A DNA stretch of 21,758 nucleotides from NCBI GenBank assembly GCA_964623915.1, contig CAZUVQ010000020.1, positions 1 through 21,758 of the forward strand, written 5' to 3'. A program made the translations under genes and the position numbers. The stretch is from CAZUVQ01 sp964623915 (lineage in GTDB: Bacteria > Bacillota > Clostridia > UMGS1883 > UMGS1540). Positions 1-8,793 of this stretch are shown piece after piece; position 1 is the first letter of the stretch; each line of letters opens with the position of its first letter. The notes under the pieces are model-generated. The model was given only the letters and a program-made list of their open reading frames with translations. It did not search any database and was not told the DNA's origin.

Positions 1-71
1 TTTAATTTTGCTTTTTGGTTGCCGAAAAATATCCTACAATAACTTGACACGGACCTTATGAACTTAAAAAC

Positions 72-100
72 TTGACATAATCATCAAAATATGATAAATT
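72..100 (+). promoter_or_regulatory. Probable promoter of uppP operon
   Basis: TTGACA at 72-77 is followed after 17 bp by TAAATT at 95-100, which is preceded by TG at 92-93 (an extended -10). Transcription would start near 107, leaving a leader of about 95 nt before uppP. A second consensus-like hexamer, TATAAT at 112-117, lies just downstream but has no good -35 at the right distance. The 9-mer AACTTGACA occurs twice, at 41-49 and 69-77. Sigma-A type recognition is inferred. No terminator of an upstream gene is visible in the first 70 bases. Confidence 0.5.
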
Positions 101-200
101 AATGTATTATATATAATAAAGTGGATAGGTATGCAAAAATGATATTCAAATGCAATTTTTAATAAAGAATTCAGTGTAAAAAGTAAATTCGGAGGCATTT

Positions 201-1028
201 ATGGATTATTTAAGAGCAATTATTTTAGGCATTGTACAGGGACTAACAGAATTTTTACCCGTTTCGAGTTCCGGGCATCTTCAGATATTTAAAAATATAT
301 TCGGTATAGAGTTTTTTGAAAGTGGTTTAACCCTTGATATTATGCTTCATATAGGTACGCTTTTATCAGTTTTTGTTGTGTTCCGAAAGGATATCTTTGA
401 GCTGATAAAAGAATTTTTCATGTTAATAGCAGATGCTTTGCGTGGAAAATTTAAAATTGAAACCCCATACAGAAGAATGCTTCTAATGCTTGTTGTTGCA
501 AGTATTCCGGCTGCTTTTGCAGGTTTTCTTTTCAAAGATTTTGTTGAGAGCATTGCAGACGATAGGCTTTGGGTTGTGGGTGTGTGCCTTTTTATTACAG
601 CCGCAATACTGCTGCTGTCCGATAAAGTTGTAACAGGAAGAAAAGAGATGAAGGATTTATCCCTCAAAAATTCTTTTTTTGTAGGTCTTTTTCAGGGAGT
701 TGCCATATTGCCGGGGATAAGCCGTTCCGGTTCAACAATAGCAGGCGCGCTTTTTGCAGGTTTCAGCCGTGAATTTTCAGTAAAATTTTCCTTTCTTCTC
801 TCAATTCCGGCAATACTTGGTGCAGCACTGTTTGACGGTATCGATGTAATCAAAGAAGGCACTGACATTTCGTTTTTGCCGGCATTTTGCGGTGTTACAG
901 TTGCCGCAGTAAGCGGATTTTTTGCCATTAAGATTTTAAGAAAATTAGTAAAAGACGGAAAATTTAAATATTTTGCGTATTACTGCATGGTCGCAGGTGC
1001 ACTGACGCTTGTACTGTCCTTTACATAA
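201..1028 (+). CDS. uppP: Undecaprenyl-diphosphatase (BacA/UppP family)
   Basis: Integral membrane phosphatase that converts undecaprenyl diphosphate to the monophosphate, recycling the lipid carrier for peptidoglycan and other wall polymers; the family is also linked to bacitracin tolerance. The 275-aa length is normal. Both family signatures are present: GLTEFLPVSSSGH at residues 14-26, with the catalytic-region Glu17, and PGISRSGST at 171-179, with the conserved Arg. Several hydrophobic segments span the rest, including residues about 89-110, 120-140, 195-212 and 255-274. The start is fixed by GGAGG at 191-195, 5 nt before ATG. It is the first gene of a co-oriented block and the ftsK-like gene begins 33 nt later. 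The envelope role fits the mreCD and PBP genes further down. Confidence 0.96.
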   Translation: MDYLRAIILGIVQGLTEFLPVSSSGHLQIFKNIFGIEFFESGLTLDIMLHIGTLLSVFVVFRKDIFELIKEFFMLIADALRGKFKIETPYRRMLLMLVVASIPAAFAGFLFKDFVESIADDRLWVVGVCLFITAAILLLSDKVVTGRKEMKDLSLKNSFFVGLFQGVAILPGISRSGSTIAGALFAGFSREFSVKFSFLLSIPAILGAALFDGIDVIKEGTDISFLPAFCGVTVAAVSGFFAIKILRKLVKDGKFKYFAYYCMVAGALTLVLSFT

Positions 1029-1061
1029 AGCTTTAGAGAAAATATAACAGGGGGCTATTTT

Positions 1062-3425
1062 ATGGCTGAAAGAAGAACGCTCAGCAGTAACACCGAAAAA
1101 AATAAAAAAAGTATACAGAAAAATATCGCTGTTAAAAAACAGATAGACAAACCGGAGAAAAAGCCAAACCCTGTAAGGGGAGAGCTATGGGCGGTTATAA
1201 CTTTGGCATGTGGTATTTTACTGGCGTTCAGCATTTATTCTGACAATGTTGTAGGTGTGCTTGGAAATTCACTCAAAGGTTTTCTTTTGGGGCTATTTGG
1301 CTTTCCGGCATATCTGTTTCCCGTGCTGCTTATCTTTTTCGGCATTTTTTATATAGCAAAGAAAACGCTTACAAAAAAAACAGCATTCATATCACTGGGA
1401 ATATTGATTTCAATTGCGGCCCTGATTCAACTTTATTCAGGCATTGAAGATTTTAAAATTTCAAGTTTATACAATAGTCAGACAGGTGGGGGGCTTATTG
1501 GCGGTCTTATTGTGCTGGCATTAAGATTTTCAGGGAAAGCCGGTTCGGCTATAATTCTGATTACTTCATTAGTTGTAATGATTATTGTTGTCACTGAATT
1601 TTCTATTACTGATTTCATTAATGAAATCAAAGAAAAAAGTGCTGAAAAAGAGGAACCGCAAGAAGCTGTGCAACCGGACTTGTATTTTAATAAACAAGAA
1701 AGAAAAATAAAAACAATACAACCCGATGTTAAACGGGAAAATGATGAATTACCTGAGTTTAAAATTCACACGCATGATCAGGTGGCAATATCCTCAGTTG
1801 TTCCCCAGGAGGGAAAGCTGACGGCAGAAGCACTGATGGAAACTGAACTCATTAAGAACAGGGCAAACTTAGCCGTATCTATAAAAAAAGGTGATGATGG
1901 GCCTTTTGAACCTATTCCGGAGGATGAAATTTCAAAGGAAATTGACTCTGCCAAGGTAAAAATAGATTACAAATATCCCCCGTTAAGTCTTTTTAAAGTA
2001 CGTCCGCCTGAAAAAAATACAAAGGACAAGCCGGAAAATCTTCGTGAAAACGCTAAAAAGCTTATTGACACACTTAGAAGCTTTGGTGTTGAAGCAAAAA
2101 TATTGGAGGTTTCCAAAGGTCCTTCCGTAACAAGATATGAAATTCAGCCCAATCCCGGTGTAAAGGTCAGCAAAATTGTAAACCTTGCCGACGATATTGC
2201 ATTAAACCTTGCCGCTTACGGTGTGCGTATTGAGGCACCTATTCCCGGAAAAGCGGCTGTCGGAATTGAAATACCGAACAAAACTGTTTCAACCGTTTAT
2301 CTTCGTGAGGTTATAGAATCAAAAGAATTTGCAGATTTTGAATCAAAAACTGCATTTGCTCTTGGTAAAGATATACTGGGCAACCCAATAATTACTGATA
2401 TATCAAAAATGCCGCATCTACTTATTGCCGGTACCACAGGCTCGGGCAAATCTGTTTGTATTAATACACTTATCGCAAGCATTATTTACAAATCAAACCC
2501 TGATGAGGTTAAGCTTTTGATGATTGACCCGAAGGTAGTTGAGTTGGGCGTATATAACGGAATTCCTCATCTTATGATTCCCGTTGTGACAGACCCTCGT
2601 AAAGCCGCCGGTGCGCTTAACTGGGCAGTTACTGAAATGACAAAAAGATATAAAATGTTTGCCGAATGTAACGTGCGAGATATTCACGGTTACAACGAAT
2701 ACGCTGTAAGTGAAGGGATTCCAAAGTTTGAGGAAATAGTAATTATTATTGATGAGCTATCTGACCTTATGATGGTTGTTCCCCGTGAGGTTGAGGATTC
2801 CATATGCCGTCTTGCACAGATGGCGCGTGCCGCCGGAATGCATCTTGTAATTGCTACGCAGAGACCTTCCGTTGATGTTATTACAGGCCTTATAAAAGCA
2901 AATATTCCGTCCAGAATTGCTTTTACCGTATCAAATGCCATAGATTCACGAACAATACTTGATATGATGGGTGCGGAAAAACTGCTTGGGAGAGGCGATA
3001 TGCTGTTTTTGCCTGTTGGTGCTTCAAAACCCAAAAGAATACAGGGTGCCTTTATATCCGACAAAGAGGTTGAAAGCATTGTTTCATTTATTAAAGGCGG
3101 ATATGTGCCGGAGTATGATGTTGATATTATTGAGCACCTTGAAAACCTTGAAAAGAATAACCGGGACGATGACGGCGATGAAGGGGACGATTGTGACGAG
3201 TTTTTAAATCAGGCAATAGAAGCGGTGATTGACGGCGGACAAGCATCTGTTTCCATGATACAAAGAAAGCTAAAGGTTGGATATGCCCGTGCAGGAAGAA
3301 TTGTTGACCAGATGGAAACACGCGGCATAGTAGGGCCGCATGAGGGAAGTAAACCCCGTCAGGTTCTTATGACTAAGGCACAGTTTTATGAAATGATGAT
3401 GAACAAAGATATAAATGAAATATAG
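1062..3425 (+). CDS. ftsK: DNA translocase FtsK/SpoIIIE family
   Basis: Membrane-anchored hexameric ATPase that pumps chromosomal DNA through the closing septum (FtsK/SftA role) or into the forespore (SpoIIIE role). The 787-aa length is typical. A basic N-terminus is followed by about four hydrophobic segments within residues 40-190 and a charged linker (about 190-330). Next come the alpha/beta motor with Walker A GTTGSGKS at 457-464 and the Walker B Asp-Glu at about 564-565, and a C-terminal gamma winged-helix domain (about 715-780) that reads polar DNA motifs. ATG is preceded by an AGGGGG site. The downstream radical SAM gene starts 15 nt after the stop. The sequence alone does not show whether this is the vegetative or the sporulation translocase; the four-segment membrane domain fits either. 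Confidence 0.95.
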   Translation: MAERRTLSSNTEKNKKSIQKNIAVKKQIDKPEKKPNPVRGELWAVITLACGILLAFSIYSDNVVGVLGNSLKGFLLGLFGFPAYLFPVLLIFFGIFYIAKKTLTKKTAFISLGILISIAALIQLYSGIEDFKISSLYNSQTGGGLIGGLIVLALRFSGKAGSAIILITSLVVMIIVVTEFSITDFINEIKEKSAEKEEPQEAVQPDLYFNKQERKIKTIQPDVKRENDELPEFKIHTHDQVAISSVVPQEGKLTAEALMETELIKNRANLAVSIKKGDDGPFEPIPEDEISKEIDSAKVKIDYKYPPLSLFKVRPPEKNTKDKPENLRENAKKLIDTLRSFGVEAKILEVSKGPSVTRYEIQPNPGVKVSKIVNLADDIALNLAAYGVRIEAPIPGKAAVGIEIPNKTVSTVYLREVIESKEFADFESKTAFALGKDILGNPIITDISKMPHLLIAGTTGSGKSVCINTLIASIIYKSNPDEVKLLMIDPKVVELGVYNGIPHLMIPVVTDPRKAAGALNWAVTEMTKRYKMFAECNVRDIHGYNEYAVSEGIPKFEEIVIIIDELSDLMMVVPREVEDSICRLAQMARAAGMHLVIATQRPSVDVITGLIKANIPSRIAFTVSNAIDSRTILDMMGAEKLLGRGDMLFLPVGASKPKRIQGAFISDKEVESIVSFIKGGYVPEYDVDIIEHLENLEKNNRDDDGDEGDDCDEFLNQAIEAVIDGGQASVSMIQRKLKVGYARAGRIVDQMETRGIVGPHEGSKPRQVLMTKAQFYEMMMNKDINEI

Positions 3426-3440
3426 AATTAGGAGAAGTGT

Positions 3441-5369
3441 ATGACCGGCATAGAAATGGGATTTTTGCCAGTTACAAATGAAGAAAAAGAAGCTCTTGGC
3501 TGGTCGGAATATGATTTTTTATTTATCAGCGCTGATGCTTATTGTGACCATCCTTCTTTCGGAGCAGCGATAATATCACGGGTGCTTGCCTCGGAAGGAT
3601 ATAAGGTTATGTTTCTTGCACAGCCTGATTGGAGAAACATAAAAGATTTTGTTAAGTTCGGAAGACCAAAATACGGTGTATTTATATCAGGCGGAAATAT
3701 TGATTCAATGGTAAGCCATTATACGGCTGCAAAAAAAACTCGTAGTGAGGATTTGTATTCGCCCGGAGGGAAAGCCGGTTTAAGGCCGGACAGATGTACT
3801 ATTGTTTATACCAACCGTGTGCGGGAAGCCTTCGGCGATATTCCCGTTATAATAGGCGGCCCTGAGGCAAGCATGAGAAGGTTTGCCCACTACGATTACT
3901 GGGATAATAAGGTAAGGCGAAGTATTATTTTTGATTCAAGGGCTGACATTATTTCCTACGGAATGGGAGAAAAACAGACAGTTGCAATAGCAGAGGCACT
4001 TGCCTCGGGAATTGCCGCTTGCGATGTGACTTGGATTGACGGTACGGCATACGTCAGCAGTGAACCGCCCGAAGATGCAATAATACTGCCCTCATATGAA
4101 GAGGTTAAAGAAGACAAGGCAAAATATGCAAAGTGCACACTCATAGAATATGAGGAGCAGGATCCTGTTAGGGGCAAGCGCCTTGCGCAAAAGCACGGTG
4201 ACAAGTTCCTTGTGGTTAACCCGCCTATGATGCCTCTTACAGAAAAAGAGCTTGACAGGGTTTACTCGCTTCCTTATGTGAGAGAATACCATCCGTCCTA
4301 TGAAAAGGATGGCGGAATACCGGCATTTGATGAGGTGAGGTTTTCTATAACCTCGGCACGAGGTTGTTTTGGTAACTGCAACTTTTGTTCCTTAGCTTTT
4401 CATCAGGGTAGAATTGTGCAGTCAAGAAGCCACGCCTCGATAATAAATGAAGCAAAAAACTTAACTTATCACCATTTGTTTAAGGGTTATATAAATGACG
4501 TGGGAGGTCCGTCGGCAAATTTCCGCTCACCTGCCTGTGACAAACAGCTAAAAGTAGGCACATGCAAAAACCGGCAATGCCTTTTTCCGACACCCTGTAA
4601 AAGCCTGAATATTTCGCATGACGATTACGGAAACCTTTTGTCTGAAATAAGGGAGATAGACGGTATTAAAAAGGTATTTGTCCGTTCGGGAATAAGATAT
4701 GATTATCTGATTTCTGATAAAAATGACAAGTTTTTTTATGACCTGTGCAAGCATCATGTAAGCGGTCAGCTAAAGGTTGCACCTGAACACGTTTCCGACA
4801 GGGTATTGCGTCTTATGGGAAAGCCGCCTATGGCTGTGTATGAAAAATTCAGTGAAAAGTTTTATGAAATCAACAAAACCATAGGCATGGAGCAGTATCT
4901 TGTGCCGTATCTTATGTCAAGCCATCCGGGCAGTACACTTAGTGATGCCATCGAGCTATCACTGTTTTTAAAGAAAAGCAACTTAAGGCCACAGCAGGTG
5001 CAGGATTTTTATCCCACCCCCGGAACATTATCAACGGCTATGTTTTATACGGAGCTTGACCCATTTACAATGGAACACATATATGTACCTAAAACACCCG
5101 AAGAAAAGGCAATGCAGAGAGCACTTTTGCAATATACCCGTAAGGAAAACTACAGAATTGTAAAAAAAGCACTGGTTTTGGCAGGAAGAGAAGATTTGAT
5201 TGGTTTTTCACCTAACTGCCTGATAAGACCCGAAAGGAGATACAATGATGAACGCAAAAATATTGGACGGAAAAGCAGTGTCAGCAAGGATAAAAAACGA
5301 GCTGAAGGAAGAGGTGGCTCTTTTACAGGAAAAGGGAATAAAGGTAGGGCTGGCGGTAATAATCGTTGA
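3441..5369 (+). CDS. YgiQ-family radical SAM protein
   Basis: Radical SAM protein of the YgiQ (UPF0313) family, 642 aa; the reaction catalysed by this family is not established. The N-terminal part (about 1-290) carries a B12-binding-like Rossmann region with the GGPEASMRRFAHYDYW stretch typical of the family. The iron-sulfur motif CxxxCxxC lies at Cys309, Cys313 and Cys316. A second Cys group follows (CDKQ...GTCKNRQCLFPTPC), also characteristic of YgiQ. The ATG has an AGGAGA site. The C-terminus is odd: the last 40 or so residues are a Lys/Arg/Gly/Asn-rich tail encoded in a 125-nt overlap with folD (5245-5369) in another frame. The conserved body ends near the LIGFSPNCLIRP segment, so the tail looks like a read-on extension. 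Confidence 0.9.
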   Translation: MTGIEMGFLPVTNEEKEALGWSEYDFLFISADAYCDHPSFGAAIISRVLASEGYKVMFLAQPDWRNIKDFVKFGRPKYGVFISGGNIDSMVSHYTAAKKTRSEDLYSPGGKAGLRPDRCTIVYTNRVREAFGDIPVIIGGPEASMRRFAHYDYWDNKVRRSIIFDSRADIISYGMGEKQTVAIAEALASGIAACDVTWIDGTAYVSSEPPEDAIILPSYEEVKEDKAKYAKCTLIEYEEQDPVRGKRLAQKHGDKFLVVNPPMMPLTEKELDRVYSLPYVREYHPSYEKDGGIPAFDEVRFSITSARGCFGNCNFCSLAFHQGRIVQSRSHASIINEAKNLTYHHLFKGYINDVGGPSANFRSPACDKQLKVGTCKNRQCLFPTPCKSLNISHDDYGNLLSEIREIDGIKKVFVRSGIRYDYLISDKNDKFFYDLCKHHVSGQLKVAPEHVSDRVLRLMGKPPMAVYEKFSEKFYEINKTIGMEQYLVPYLMSSHPGSTLSDAIELSLFLKKSNLRPQQVQDFYPTPGTLSTAMFYTELDPFTMEHIYVPKTPEEKAMQRALLQYTRKENYRIVKKALVLAGREDLIGFSPNCLIRPERRYNDERKNIGRKSSVSKDKKRAEGRGGSFTGKGNKGRAGGNNR

Positions 5370-6102
5370 GGGCGACATTGCATCGAGAATTTATGTTGAC
5401 AATAAGAAAAGAGACTGTGAAAGCGTAGGGATTTATTCTGAGGAGATTTGCCTTCCTTCTGATGTATCTGAGGAAAAATTGCTTAAGATAATCGGAGAGC
5501 TAAATAAAAGGGAAGATATTAACGGTATTTTATGCCAGTTGCCACTGCCCGGGCATATAGACGAGGAAAAAGTTCTCAGTGCGATTGACCCCGACAAAGA
5601 TGTTGATGCTTTTCATCCTGTTAATACAGGTAAAATTATGATAGGCAATTTTTTATTTCTGCCATGTACTCCGGCAGGGGTAATGGAGCTTATATCAGAG
5701 AGCGGAATTGATGTTTCGGGTAAGGATTGTGTTGTTATAGGCAGAAGCAATATAGTGGGAAAACCTCAGGCAATGCTTCTTCTTCATAAAAACGGAACAG
5801 TTACAATATGTCACAGCAAAACAAAAGACCTAAAGGAAAAGGTTAAAAAAGCCGATATTGTAGTAGTAGCAATTGGAAAGGCAAAATTTGTTACGGCTGA
5901 TATGATAAAAGAGGGAGCTGTTGTTATTGATGTCGGCATGAACCGTGAGGAGGGAAAGCTTTGCGGTGATGTTAATTTTGATGCTGTCTGTGAGGTTGCG
6001 GGAGCTATTACCCCTGTTCCCGGAGGTGTTGGTCCCATGACAAGAGCAATGCTTTTGAAAAATGCGGTAACAGCGGCAAAAATCCACAATAACTTGTTGT
6101 AA
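5245..6102 (+). CDS. folD: Bifunctional methylenetetrahydrofolate dehydrogenase/cyclohydrolase
   Basis: Cytosolic enzyme that interconverts 5,10-methylene-, 5,10-methenyl- and 10-formyl-tetrahydrofolate, supplying one-carbon units. The 285-aa length is normal. Family motifs seen are the YxxxK segment (YVDNKKR), QLPLPGHI, DVDAFHPVNTGK (the usual Gly after DVD is Ala here), PCTPAGV, the NADP-site motif VVIGRSNIVGKP, and VPGGVGPMTRAML near the C-terminus. The start lies inside the preceding radical SAM gene, yet AAAGGAG at 5233-5239 sits at good spacing before ATG 5245 (a second ATG follows at 5248). The first 40 residues are conserved FolD sequence, so the overlap is real on the FolD side. The overlap allows translational coupling with the upstream gene. 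Confidence 0.95.
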   Translation: MMNAKILDGKAVSARIKNELKEEVALLQEKGIKVGLAVIIVEGDIASRIYVDNKKRDCESVGIYSEEICLPSDVSEEKLLKIIGELNKREDINGILCQLPLPGHIDEEKVLSAIDPDKDVDAFHPVNTGKIMIGNFLFLPCTPAGVMELISESGIDVSGKDCVVIGRSNIVGKPQAMLLLHKNGTVTICHSKTKDLKEKVKKADIVVVAIGKAKFVTADMIKEGAVVIDVGMNREEGKLCGDVNFDAVCEVAGAITPVPGGVGPMTRAMLLKNAVTAAKIHNNLL

Positions 6103-6116
6103 ACTTAGGAGAGAAC

Positions 6117-8195
6117 ATGAATAAAGCGGATAGGAAAATTGAATTGCTGGCACCTGCCGGTTCGCCGCAAGCCTTGCGTAGTGCTGTCTTAAACGGTGCT
6201 GATGCTGTATATCTCGGCTCAAATGAGTTCACTGCAAGGGATAGTGCCGCAAACTTTTCTGACGATCAGCTTTACGAGGCAATAAGGTTTTGTAAACTGC
6301 GCATGGTAAAGGTTTTTCTTGCCGTTAATATCATGTTTCTTGAAAATGAAATTGAAAATCTTATGCGCCTTGCAGCATATGCGTGTAAAATCGGGGTAGA
6401 CGGTTTTATTGTCAGCGACATAGGAGCGGCTGCGCTTTTGAAAAAGCATTTTCCCGATGTACCAATACACGCAAGCACACAAATGACAGTTCATTCCCTT
6501 GAGGGTGTAAGGCTTCTTGAGGGCATGGGTTTCACAAGGGTTGTTTTGTCCCGTGAGCTGTCGAAAGAGGAAACAGAGTATATCAGCGCAAATTGCAAGG
6601 CTGAAATTGAAGTTTTTGTTCACGGTGCGCTTTGTATGAGCTATTCGGGCAAATGCCTTATGAGCAGTATGATTGGAAAACGAAGCGGCAACCGGGGAAA
6701 GTGTGCACAGCCATGCCGTATGCAATATACATTGGAGGGTGCAAAAGGATTTTTGTTAAGTCCGAGGGATTTGTGCCTTATTGATGATGTTGGTGACCTA
6801 ATATATGGCGGTGTTGCCTCGCTTAAGATTGAGGGCAGAATGAAATCGCCGGAATATGTTGCTGTTGTGACCTCGTCTTACAGAAAAGCAATTGATGAGG
6901 GCAGAGTCACTTTGGAAGATAAAAACAGACTAAAGGAAATTTTTTGCCGAGGCGGTGAGTTTACAAGGGCTTATTACGGCGGTGAAAAAACGAAAACCAT
7001 TTTAAACACACAACTGTCCAATGACGATACGGGAAGAACTGCTTCAGAAAAGCTTCTAAAGGAATCGGCGGCTACTTACCGTGAGGGTGCTGAAATTAAA
7101 AAAATACCCGTTAATATAAATGTGGTTTCAAATGGATTTGAAGCTGTATTTGAGTTTTTCGCTTTAGATTATAATGAAAAAATCACGGCAGTTATGACGG
7201 ATACACCTGCAATTTTAGCACAAAGGCTTTGTGACCAGCTGTCAAAAATGGGAGGTACGCCCTTTTTTACAGATAGAGTATCGGTAGAAGGAGAAATAAA
7301 GCTTCGCATTTCAGAAGTTAATGAAATAAGAAGAACAGCAATAAAAAATTTAACTGACAAAATTACAAAATCCGAGCAAAAAATACAAATTCCTTTTGAA
7401 AATAAATGTAAAAAAGTGAACAAATTGTGTAAAAAAGTGAACAAAACGTGTAAAAAAGTGTTAATTCCGTGTGTCTTTGATGCAAATCAGGCAAAAGCAC
7501 TTATAAATAAAACAGAAAAAATGTATGTCCCCCTTCATTTTGTAAATGACTTAGATAGAACAGATGGTATTTGTGTGGTGTTACCTGTAATTATAAAAAA
7601 AGAAGAAAAGGACAGTGTTTATTCCGACATAAATCGAGCAAAAAAAAGGGGAATAGAATATGCACTATGCCATAGCCTTGATGCTGTGGCAATCGCCAAA
7701 GAAAACGAACTTAAGATTATAGCCGGAGCAGGGCTCAATATTGCAAACAGCTATTCAGCAGACGAGGCGATACGATTTGGTGCACAGAGGATTATGACCT
7801 CAACCGAAATTTCACTCGAGCGTATAAAAACTATTTCTGAGGCAACAGACAAAGAGGTTGAAGCAATAATATACGGCAGATTGCCATTAATGATAACAGA
7901 AAACTGCATAATGAGCGGAAAAAAATGCAGTGAATGCCAAAGTGAGATAAAGGACAGAATGGGGACTTTGTTCCCGGTAAGACGAACGGGATATTCTTGC
8001 CGCAACTATATTTTTAATTCACGCCCCATATACATTGCAGATAAAGATTATCAGGGTTACGGCTTAAAATACGGAATACTTTATTTTACGACAGAAAGCC
8101 CCGCAGAGTGTGAGCAAATTTTAGATAAATATAAAAACGCCGACACATATGATGGTGAGTTTACAAGGGGTTACCTTTTTGGGGGAAAACTCTGA
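6117..8195 (+). CDS. U32-family protein (DUF3656-containing, RlhA-like)
   Basis: Member of the U32 'peptidase' family. Characterised members such as RlhA, TrhP and UbiU/UbiV are iron-sulfur proteins acting in rRNA or tRNA hydroxylation or ubiquinone synthesis rather than proteases. The N-terminal TIM-barrel part starts LLAPAGSPQAL; the U32 signature EVFVHGALCMSYSGKC follows. Four cysteines, at 173, 180, 196 and 200, match the family's [4Fe-4S] pattern C-x6-C-x15-C-x3-C. The middle (about 300-420) fits DUF3656, and a second partial U32-like unit with its own Cys group (CIMSGKKCSEC) closes the 692-aa chain. The linker at 431-452 is unusual, with Cys every seventh residue encoded by a 21-nt tandem repeat. 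AGGAGA precedes ATG, and folD ends 14 nt upstream. An RNA-hydroxylation role is inferred from the domain order. Confidence 0.85.
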   Translation: MNKADRKIELLAPAGSPQALRSAVLNGADAVYLGSNEFTARDSAANFSDDQLYEAIRFCKLRMVKVFLAVNIMFLENEIENLMRLAAYACKIGVDGFIVSDIGAAALLKKHFPDVPIHASTQMTVHSLEGVRLLEGMGFTRVVLSRELSKEETEYISANCKAEIEVFVHGALCMSYSGKCLMSSMIGKRSGNRGKCAQPCRMQYTLEGAKGFLLSPRDLCLIDDVGDLIYGGVASLKIEGRMKSPEYVAVVTSSYRKAIDEGRVTLEDKNRLKEIFCRGGEFTRAYYGGEKTKTILNTQLSNDDTGRTASEKLLKESAATYREGAEIKKIPVNINVVSNGFEAVFEFFALDYNEKITAVMTDTPAILAQRLCDQLSKMGGTPFFTDRVSVEGEIKLRISEVNEIRRTAIKNLTDKITKSEQKIQIPFENKCKKVNKLCKKVNKTCKKVLIPCVFDANQAKALINKTEKMYVPLHFVNDLDRTDGICVVLPVIIKKEEKDSVYSDINRAKKRGIEYALCHSLDAVAIAKENELKIIAGAGLNIANSYSADEAIRFGAQRIMTSTEISLERIKTISEATDKEVEAIIYGRLPLMITENCIMSGKKCSECQSEIKDRMGTLFPVRRTGYSCRNYIFNSRPIYIADKDYQGYGLKYGILYFTTESPAECEQILDKYKNADTYDGEFTRGYLFGGKL
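7407..7469 (+). repeat. 21-nt tandem repeat inside U32 gene (3 units)
   Basis: Units begin with TGTAAAAAAGTG at 7407, 7428 and 7449. The first two are nearly identical over 18 nt (TGTAAAAAAGTGAACAAA), and the third diverges after its first 12 nt. The repeat keeps the reading frame and encodes a CKKVNKx heptad, giving Cys431, Cys438, Cys445 and, just after the third unit, Cys452. The pattern suggests expansion by replication slippage in a poorly conserved linker. Confidence 0.85.
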
Positions 8196-8217
8196 TATTT
8201 AAGAAAGGAAACTGAAA

Positions 8218-8793
8218 ATGAATATTATTCTTGCATCCGCTTCTCCGAGGAGACATGAGATAATGAAAAAAATGGGTTATAAGTTTCGTGTTGCGTGGGC
8301 GGACATAGATGAAAATATAAATACTGAGAACGTAGCAGATGCTGTTTGTGAAATTGCAAAAAATAAAGCAGAAGCTGTTGCCAAAACGGAAAAAGGATTA
8401 ATTATTGCGGCTGACACGGTTGTTGCAATAGACGGTAAAATCATGGGAAAACCTAAGGACGAGGAGGAAGCTTATGCTATGCTTTCACTCCTTTCCGGTA
8501 AAAGACATGAGGTATATACGGGTGTTTGTGTGAAGAGCAGCAATAAAACAGTTATATTCAATGAAAAGACAAGTGTTTTTTTCAGACAGCTTTCAGAGGA
8601 AGAAATGTGGGAATACATTAAAACGGGAGAACCTATGGACAAAGCAGGTGCATATGGAATTCAAGGTGCAGGTGGGTTGTTCGTTAAAAAAATTGACGGT
8701 GATTACATGAATGTGATAGGGCTTCCGGCAACACATCTTTATACTGTGTTATCAAATGAATTCGGTGTGAAAGGAAAGGGTAACTGTGAATAG
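8218..8793 (+). CDS. maf: Maf-family nucleoside triphosphate pyrophosphatase
   Basis: Cytosolic house-cleaning pyrophosphatase. The Bacillus Maf/YhdE subgroup hydrolyses dTTP, UTP and modified pyrimidine triphosphates to monophosphates, and Maf has been linked to septum formation. The 191-aa length is normal. Visible motifs are LASASPRR at the N-terminus (substrate and phosphate contact), AADTVV with the catalytic Asp, GKPKDEEEA, LSGKRHEVYTGV and EPMDKAGAYGIQG, a combination that fits the YhdE-type subgroup. AAAGGAAA precedes ATG. The stop overlaps the mreC start by 8 nt. In many Firmicutes maf is followed by radC and mreB; here mreC follows directly. Confidence 0.93.
   Translation: MNIILASASPRRHEIMKKMGYKFRVAWADIDENINTENVADAVCEIAKNKAEAVAKTEKGLIIAADTVVAIDGKIMGKPKDEEEAYAMLSLLSGKRHEVYTGVCVKSSNKTVIFNEKTSVFFRQLSEEEMWEYIKTGEPMDKAGAYGIQGAGGLFVKKIDGDYMNVIGLPATHLYTVLSNEFGVKGKGNCE

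Noticed and set aside
7407..7469. Short regular repeats considered as a CRISPR-like array or iterons
   Set aside because: The 21-nt units are contiguous with no spacers, keep the reading frame of the U32 gene, and sit in its coding sequence.
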